From Nephrocerus scutellatus (lineage: Eukaryota; Arthropoda; Insecta; Diptera; Pipunculidae): a DNA stretch of 64,000 bases. The notes beneath the pieces were generated by a model that ran no database searches, was not told the DNA's origin, and worked only from the letters and a program-made list of their open reading frames with translations. Position 1 is the stretch's first letter; every line of letters begins with the position of its first letter. The DNA is taken from positions 7,673,001-7,737,000 of the forward strand of contig OX352764.1 of assembly GCA_947095585.1 (NCBI GenBank), in the 5' to 3' direction. A program made the position numbers and the translations under genes. Of the stretch, positions 56,651 through 64,000 are shown one piece after another.

Positions 56651-57779
56651 GTTTAGGCGGGATGAGGCGACATAAAAGCGTTATATCCATACATACAAAC
56701 AGACAAAGGTAATTATGCTTTTAGGCGATTTCGACGTGCAGTGCAGTACGACTAAGAGAATCTGGGTGGTTTGCTACCGGAACATACGAGTATTGTAATA
56801 CAGTAACTGAAGGTATGATACCATCATCTACTGACTACTGCATCCCAAAAATTGGCTTCAACTCTTCCTTCGGCATTGAGTTTCCTACCAGGGGAAACTT
56901 AAAGATTGGGTCAGTAACGAGGCAATTTGACGCAACAATATTCACTGACGGATCCAAGATGAAGGATGGATTCGGTGCAGGTATCTTCACGGATGAACTC
57001 AAACTGTCAAGATCATAAAAACTACCCGATTCAGCTATATCTTTCAGGGGATATCCTAGCAAATAGGGAGGCCTGCAAGCCACTAAGGCTCAGTAACGCA
57101 CAAATCAGAAGGTTTATTGGTATGTATGTTGATATCTGCCATAAGGACGATTCATCCGACCACCATAAACTCCAATCTTGTTAAACAGTGCTAAGAAGAA
57201 TTGGCTTCGATTAGCCAAATCCTGGACAATTACTATAGAATGGTTGGTAGAGAAAAACGAGAGGGCGGACAAATTGGCAAAGAAGGATGGTGGATCAATC
57301 TGTTGTACTGCGCTATATCAAGAATGGAATGGCAATCCTACAACAAAAGGAAAACCACCGAGTGGGTATCGAGAACCCGAAAGGATATTGCCAAAGAATA
57401 CTTTATCCATCTTGATCCAAAGTTGTGTAGTTACAAGGCAGTGGGCATACTGCTAATCTAGGTATACCCCACAACTTCTGCATAAGTTGTAAGGATGCAA
57501 ATGAGAAAGAAACTCTCCTATACTTTCTCTATAGTTGTCCGGCCCCAGCAGGGTCAAGTCAAGACTCCGTACTTTAGGTAAATCACTTTTTGCCGACCTG
57601 AAAGAGCTCTCAGATTATACCATCAGCGACAGTCTCTGGATTTAAAACTCAAATAGCCATGTTAGGTTCCTGGCGCTTTGTGGCGTCAAAATGGCGCGCT
57701 ATAGCGCTAATTGAGGACCTCGTAGTGTAGCGAAGTCCACCGCTCTACCTACCATAAAGGTTTTTTTTTATATCATAAA

Positions 57780-60425
57780 CTCATTGCCAGGGGAGAACTC
57801 CTTGAATAACTTGCGTCACGGCAATAAGGTGGGCTTTGCCCTTCATTAAAATTAAAAATTAAAAAATGTTTTACTTTCGACAAACCATAACCTATGCGAC
57901 CAGCATATCAAACCGAAAATCTTTCCAAACCATCAAATATTGCGCACAGACGGCAGACGGCGTGCATTAGTCAACCAATCATTGATTCTTTGTTGGAAGG
58001 TGCACCAACCCCCCCCCCCCCTACTTCTCCACCACATCATTTACTTACCCCATAATTAGCACCATCTTCTCCTGAATCAATACGACCTTCTGATAACCAC
58101 AAACCAATTCTAAGTACACCCTGGGCAGGTTCGTACAATCGTCGACGATTCATGCGGCATGCGAGCTTTTCTATGACGAAATGATGCGTGATGATTGAAT
58201 ACGAGGGAGGGGAAGAAAGATATGTAAACGAGGCTTAGCAATCTCATTGGCGATTATGTGTTGGTACTTGAGAGACTGCTTCTGGAAGAATTCACATGAA
58301 ACAACGGATGTTCACAATTAAAAATGACACAATAAGACGGAGCAAAAAGATAAAACTTAGAGCCGAGAGCTCTGAAAACCTCAATAATTACTTTATGATC
58401 GCCGGTGATATGGCAGACTAAAGTATGGAGTCTTCTGTCTGTCTGTTTGCTTATGCCGCACTTAAGCACCAGCTACACACAACCAGGAAGAGTCTGCATT
58501 CATTTTAATCATAGAATTTGCACTTTGAGTTCGTTCCAACCACAACAACACAACTGATTAACATTGGAAAGAAACCCCTTGCATCAAGCACGTCAAACCA
58601 ATGACAAGAGCAACACCTATCGGAATAGGAATAGTGATGGTGCATGGTACTCCGATCGGGCCAAAAAGCTCACTCAACTTCAGGTAAGAAGAGGAGAGAG
58701 CGAGCTAATAACGAATTATATTATATTATTATAGCCAGCTCCTTGGCTATTCAATGGAATCACCGGCAAACTGTCCATCCATCCATCTATTCATCTTTTC
58801 AGCCTATCCATCTGGTTGTGTAGTCCAGGCGAGGCGACATGCACTGCTTTCTTTCTTTCATTACAAACGAAGCCCCGTATTCTTGTGTTTTTCTGAGTGT
58901 CCAACCAACCAATCCATTCTTTCGACCGGCCAACAGCTGCCAAGACAAACCTCTTCCTTTTCTATAAAATGCATTTGAATTTTGTAATCGCTTGCGCGTC
59001 GTCGGTGAAGAGAGAAAAAAAAACAGACTAACGATTGGCATTAAAGTTCTATGCAGAGCACGGCCATCACGACCATCATCGACATCGACGGGCGACATCA
59101 TGTGACGAGATCCAAGGAGCAAGCAACCCCTCCCCCCCCCTACACAACCAGTGTATCGAACAGTGGGTACTATCTTCTAAACAGATCTGTGGCACGTCCA
59201 TCTCTGACAACATCATAATATGCAAAGAACATCACAGAGCAGAGAACACGATGGATGGATGAGTTGCCGCATACTAGCCCATGTGAAGGTGGAGGGGGAG
59301 CAAAGGGTGGAAGAAAAATTGCTTCTTGTCACAACTAATTCGAAAATCGAACACACAGTCGAAAAAGTCGCCGCTATCGTTTTCGTCGTCGTCGTCCAAT
59401 GTGCGTGGTGTAATATGCAAGGTGCACCATCAAAGCAGCAGGGGAGACTATTAGATTCTATCGGTGATGATGGCAGCCAGCAGCTCGGTAGCTGCTACGT
59501 AGAGCTGTCAGTTCCAGTGGTGCGCAATGCGCTTCGCCATCCATGCAACGAATACGCTATGCTACGATGATGCTCTGCTATGTTCTGCTCTGCGCTCTTA
59601 TGCTGATTGGAATCTAATTCTGTTTTGTTTGCTAAAAAGAATGTTTGTTCTTTGTTTGTTTGTTTGTTTCGAAATAGATATTATCGTAGATTGGAGCAGA
59701 TGTTTATTATTTGTTCTGTACTCGTACGACGTAATGCATGCGGTGGTTCAAGAAGCTGCTTCTGCCACTGCTGTGCTACTGTGCTACGCTTTTCTCTTGA
59801 ATTGCAATAATTGGTTTGTGTACGACGAGAAGTACACATACTACATACGGACCGGACCGAGCACATCATCGAAAATCTAATGTACAGGGGAACATGGGTT
59901 TTTCCCCCATTTCAGGCAGATTTTTACTGTTAAGTACATAGCACCATTATATCGATAATTGCAACTTGGAAATGCCGCATAAAATATGTTCTGGGTCCCC
60001 TTAAACTTTCAGCAGTACGTTTAATTACTTGCTCTTGCATATAATAAATGTAATATAATGTTGAATTCCCATTGACAAAAAATCTGACACATATTGATTT
60101 TTTGGCTGTCAAGTTATTCGTTTTCTCTAAAAAAAACCATCGATGGAACCAAATTTTTGATCTGATATAGCCTCTAAGAGATTTTTACGAGGTTTTACCC
60201 CCCTTTTTACTCTTTTGACCAAATGCACTCGTTTTTAGACATCAAACGAACAACAAATTTGCACTCGCACGTTTTTTATGTATTTGTGTCGAAATGGCCG
60301 TGACAACAAAAGTTTTTATTTTAAAGTTTAATCCGCACTAAATGAATATGTTATGAATATTAATACCGGTATTAATTATTGACTTTGGTTTTTTTTATGT
60401 CGGTGTAATCGGAGAGATAATTTAA
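57780..60425. other. Non-coding stretch with GC-richer islands
   Basis: Holds a 13-base poly-C run at 58009-58021 and another C run near 59133. Pieces around 58740-59880 resemble fly 5'UTR/promoter DNA (CATCCATCCATC, CGTCGTCGTC). Several frames exceed 100 codons, but their composition looks like read-through of simple repeats, and no domain or splice pair supports them. Confidence 0.3.
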
Positions 60426-60429
60426 CTGT

Positions 60430-60925
60430 CAGAATTCAGATGTGCGTTTTTTTTCATTCTCCGAGAAAAATGTATTTCTCTGAACCGTTTTTTTTACACT
60501 CCGATAATTCTCGAATATAGGGTCTATTCTTTTATTCAACCCGAGCGAGTATAGTTATCCGGAGTACACCGAGCGAATGTTGCACGGCATAAAATTATTC
60601 GGTGCTGTGTACACTTAACTCGATCTTACTCTGCCTTACGCTGATTTTCATTTAAGAGTAAAAAATAGGAAACTGTGTATACACCGTGTCGTGCTCGGTT
60701 CACAACAAAAAACACAGAGTACAGAGTAAAATTACCCCGGTTAAATAAAAAAACACCGAGTAAATATTTGACATACACTGCTTGCTTGGGTTGAATAAAA
60801 AAACAGACCCATAACCTTTTTACTCTGAAAAACATATTTGTGACAGCTGTAGTTGTTTCCTTAAACATGAGACATTTCGACTACCATGTAGCATTAAGGT
60901 GAAAAATAAAACGTTATTAATAAAA
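60430..60925. repeat. Foldback family, solo arm, interrupted by a MITE
   Basis: 60430-60517 and 60812-60925 together match one arm of the element at 1250-3070. 'tttctctga.ccgttttttttacactccg' and 'aacctttttactctgaaaaa' are followed by 'acatgagacat' and 'gtgaaaaataaaac'. The match is contiguous once 60518-60811 is removed. Confidence 0.7.
60518..60811. mobile_element. TA-flanked MITE nested in the foldback arm
   Basis: Ends tagggtctattcttttattcaaccc (60518) and gggttgaataaaaaaacagaccca (60788-60811) are inverted, with TA directly outside on each side. Inside are further inverted pairs ('ctcggtgtttttttatt' type). Part of this element is also present in 39593-39670. It is non-coding; the TA target suggests mobilisation by a Tc1/mariner-type transposase. 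Confidence 0.75.
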
Positions 60926-61124
60926 TAAAAAATTAATTTTTGAATTTGAATTGAAATATAACAAATCTTCCTTATAGTGAAGTTTTATTTATTTATCTAT
61001 ATCGATTTCGGAATTTAAAATTCCATCTTTAGAAGTTAATAAATTATTATTGAATATTAATTTTAATTTTAAAAGTTTATTATTTTTTTCCTATTTCTCT
61101 GACATAAAAAAACACCCCCATTTT

Positions 61125-61725
61125 GTGAAGCGAACAAATTTCTCAAAAGTGATATTATTTTTGAGATATTTGCAAAAACTCGAAAAACTGAACAAGTAAA
61201 TTGCCACTTCCGGTTGGCCGATTTCTACCAAAAGCAACTGGGACCTCACAGTTTACGTAAAAAGCTTAAATATGAATTTTCATCTTCATAAATTCAGCCG
61301 TCTGGGCTGTAGAGTAAACACAGGCAAACAGACAGAGTTTTTTTTTGCTTTTCTGATCCAGGAGAAAAGGAAATTAGGAAATCAGCAAAAATCCCGAGTT
61401 AGAAAATGTTCATGATTACTATACTTTCATTTACAATGTAAAAGAAAGTAAAAGTGTTGTCCATCGGAGATACACATGTGTATAAAACTTAAAGAAAATC
61501 GGGTTAATTTTTAAAAATATATAAGGGCTCCCGTCGGCCCTGAGGTCCGAGGCGCCCCAAATTTTAATAGAAAGTGTTGTCTCCGGAAATACACATGTGT
61601 GCAAGATTTCAATAAAATCGGGCTTTGGGAAGTGGGTTAAAAATTTATTGCAAGATTCCATGACAACCGACCGACTCACTGACGTGCCACGGACAAGCAA
61701 AGTTAATATAGAGAATTTAAAAAAA
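61125..61725. repeat. Dispersed repeat, fullest copy
   Basis: The left half (61135-61430) matches 32362-32658 inverted, and the right half (61430-61725) matches 283-610 inverted. Only here are both halves adjacent, so this copy best represents the element. It contains the two 'acacatgtgt' sub-blocks and a 'gtctgggctgtagag' block. Neither TIR nor ORF was identified. Confidence 0.6.
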
Positions 61726-61729
61726 GAAT

Positions 61730-64000
61730 GTAATTTTGTTACGTTTGTTACAACAGGGTAATTTTTCTATCAAACGAAAGCCATATTAATGTGACAGTAA
61801 TTAGTGCAATTTTTTCGATTTATTTTGAAGGTTCAACAATCGTGTGTCCATCTTTAGTTAATTAGGTGTTGCCAGTGTGCATACACACTGTCAGTGAATG
61901 AAATAAATCAACTCCACTCAACTCAACACAATTAATAAATAAATTATTATTATCCAGCTATTCAGATATTCAAACAAAACAAAAAAAAATATAATAAAAA
62001 TGTTTACGTTCGCCGCAATTTTCAATTATTTTAGTACCTACCTACACATACACTTAGTAATTATTTAAAGGATATTATTTCCATCCTTGCAAACAACAGA
62101 ACAGCGCATGCAGTATACATGGAAATATCATTTGTGCCTCTCTGCACATGGCTGGTTGGTTTCGTGCTTAATTTGACGTGATTAATCGCATTCTACCACC
62201 CCAATGATTGCTGCACGGACTTTCCGCATTTTCCGTCCATCTATCCATTCATCCATCCGTCCATCGCAGACCGAAGGATGTCATTGAACCAGCAGCGCAC
62301 TGCTGTGATGTGCAAGTTGTTCGTTCGCTCACTCACTCTACTCTCTCGCTGAACTCAGTGGAGATGGTGACAATGTTAGTAGGCGCAGCATCAGTGCAAG
62401 GGATTAGTGTATACACAAACCCCTTGCGGCATTGTGAAAGCATCGAAAAAACCACCCACCCGACCGCCACCAAGAAAAAAAATCATTCGCCAGCAATTCA
62501 TATGATTATTTCATTAACAGAACAATGAAGGAGGCGAAGCGCGAATGCGAACGAGAAAAAATGAGGCAAGAGGCAGCAGAAACGCCACGACTTCCTTAAA
62601 ACTGTGCCAAAAACAAAAATGTGGAGCGAAAATTATTAAGAAAAAGAAATAGAAATAGGACGTACTGGATTATCCTTATGAATGTCACCAGTGGCAGCGG
62701 TACATCCGCTTAATCAGAAAATATCCCACAAGTTGGAATGAATACTGCGCACAAAATGAAGACATATCGAAGGGATATGCTTTATGCTTTCTACAAAAAT
62801 TGCTGAAAAAATGTTCTCCTCATTCCACTGCCACAACAACACTGTTTAAAAGACTGCTGCTATTTGTTCTCAATGCATTAATGCGGCTGCTGTTACTGCT
62901 GCTGCTGAGCACATATCCACCAGAGTTGCCGTTTTGGTCTTATTAAACCAAATGTGGTCCTTTTTACAAAATATTTTAAAATATTGTCAATTTTGTTCAT
63001 TTACCAGAAATGTGGTCCATTTTTACTAAATAAATAAATAATCCAAAATTGCAAGATTTTACATACACGAAGACGAAGAGTTAATAAAAATAATAATAAT
63101 AATAAAAAGACAAAATTTTTGTTAATCATATTACAACCAACCTCAAAACGAGATTATAGAATAGTTTTATGTAAATGCATTAATTTCATCGTTAAACAGT
63201 AAATTTAATTTTGCAAACACTAATTTAAGTCATTGAGTCAAAATCCACATTTTTTTAATAGAAATAAATATGAATGTTACTGTCAATATCATTCATTGAC
63301 TTTTTCACTTTTGAAGATTAAAAATTTAATGAAAATTCATAGTTCTGTTATTGTTTTGCAACACGAAATTGATTTGAAATATATTTCAAAGGCGGTTCAT
63401 TTTTGTTTTTTATTTCGTCTACAGAATTTTTGTTAACGGCAACCCTGATGGCCACAATCCAAGTGCAAGTAAGCAATTAAGCAGCATTGTGTTTGCCTAT
63501 GTGTGGGTGTGTGTGTGTGTGTGTGTGCGAAAATTAATAAAAAAAGAGAACCAAGGAAAAAAAGTCAACACCACCCACTCACCCCGCACAGTACAGCATC
63601 AGCATCACTCGGAGAAAATGGCCACTATCCCACAATCAAAATTCGAGAGTCGACCTCGACTGCTGTTCGCTTGCTCAAGATACAACGAGTACAACTATCG
63701 TACTGGCCGTGCTAACGAACTTTGATGACTTGATGTAGTGTGTGTGTGTGATTGATATTGTGCTCCCGAGACGGTAAACGTAAACGTCAAGTTCTTCAGC
63801 AGCCTGTGCCGTATGACAAACACACCACACCACCAATCCAGCCGACCGCCCCAATTTAAGAATAAAATATGAGCTTTGAAATTTTATTTTATTTAAAACA
63901 AAGTTGTTTTGTTTTTATATTTTCTGTTCGTTTGTTCGATGTGTGTTCTTGTGGCTGCTTTCTCGTCGTCGTTTTCTTTTTCAAAACACGTTTGCAATGG
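61730..64000. other. Non-coding tail of the window
   Basis: AT-rich DNA with GC-richer islands near 62200-62600 and 63480-63830, a (GT)n run at 63507-63528, a (TAA)n run near 63085-63103, and CTG-rich sequence near 62883-62909. These look like promoter or 5'UTR DNA of a gene extending out of the window. No coding exon can be supported. Confidence 0.3.

Larger units (their letters stand above)
55090..57770 (+). mobile_element. LINE relic with RT and RNase H remains
   Basis: Plus-strand fragments in order: an RT core with VVAFADDVVIL (near 55450; FADD is the catalytic box), MILFTNKSKIPDFVLLKLNG and NVGVILDRKLIWKAKIEQ (near 55561-55700), and an RNase H start FDATIFTDGSKMKDGFGAGI (near 56930-56990). 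Further RNase H pieces at 57090-57460 are in several frames. A Cys/His tail lies near 57470-57560, and the end piece LGSWRFVASKWRAIALIEDL is near 57665. The RNase H domain places it in the I/jockey-type group. It carries a SINE (55947-56117) and a tandem repeat (56368-56650) between RT and RNase H. It is heavily mutated. Confidence 0.75.

Noticed and set aside
59220..59880. Plus-strand ORFs of 116-117 codons
   Set aside because: Rich in read-through of CGTCGT and TTTGTTTG repeats, with no domain.
63489..63725. ORF starting in the (GT)n run
   Set aside because: The N-terminus is translated microsatellite, and there is no similarity or splice support.

Overview
This is a eukaryotic, AT-rich genomic window with short GT-AG introns. 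It carries insect-type genes (Aurora B kinase, mitochondrial RNA polymerase, a NUS1/Tango14 subunit) in a landscape full of decayed transposons. The gene set, intron style and long low-complexity Q/H-rich protein point to a dipteran. A large-genome fly such as a tephritid is my best guess, by inference only. There are no bacterial operons, CRISPR arrays or true tRNA/rRNA genes.

Layout. 1-3.2 kb holds dispersed repeats, including a long inverted-repeat (foldback) element. 3.27-3.93 kb is an intronless gene for a basic 221-residue protein I do not recognise, followed within 60 bp by a 300-bp non-autonomous Helitron. 4.3-6.9 kb is non-coding with a LINE relic. 6.92-8.13 kb (+) is aurB in five exons. 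It converges on 8.61-17.42 kb (-), the mitochondrial RNA polymerase gene, which I assembled from 15 exons with consistent phases (1352 residues). Its introns host an RTE-like LINE fragment (same strand) and a mariner relic (opposite strand). 17.6-25 kb has no assured coding exon; it holds MITEs, a tRNA-derived SINE, a Helitron end and a possible 5'UTR exon. 25.08-28.85 kb (+) is a four-exon gene for a secreted coiled-coil protein of 551 residues. 30.68-31.55 kb (-) is the Tango14/NUS1 gene. 32-35 kb is repeats. 35.4-40.1 kb is very AT-rich and probably includes the long 3'UTR of the gene at 40.13-43.23 kb (-), a large Q/H-rich, RE-repeat, coiled-coil, acidic nuclear-type protein whose upstream exons are not identified. 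From 43.5 kb to the end I find no firmly supported coding exon, only mariner, RTE, other LINE, SINE and MITE copies, often nested, and stretches that look like 5'UTR or promoter DNA.

The most interesting structures are these. (1) A 275-bp derivative of the RTE-like LINE consists only of the element's 5' region joined to its 3' tail, with an intact target-site duplication, sitting inside a mariner copy. (2) A longer copy of the same LINE has part of its RT replaced by DNA with two similar cysteine-rich exon-like segments. (3) There is a tRNA-derived SINE family. (4) There are several TIR/foldback families, including a TA-flanked MITE nested in a foldback arm. The host genes are housekeeping genes (chromosome segregation, mitochondrial transcription, dolichol synthesis) with no evident joint pathway.
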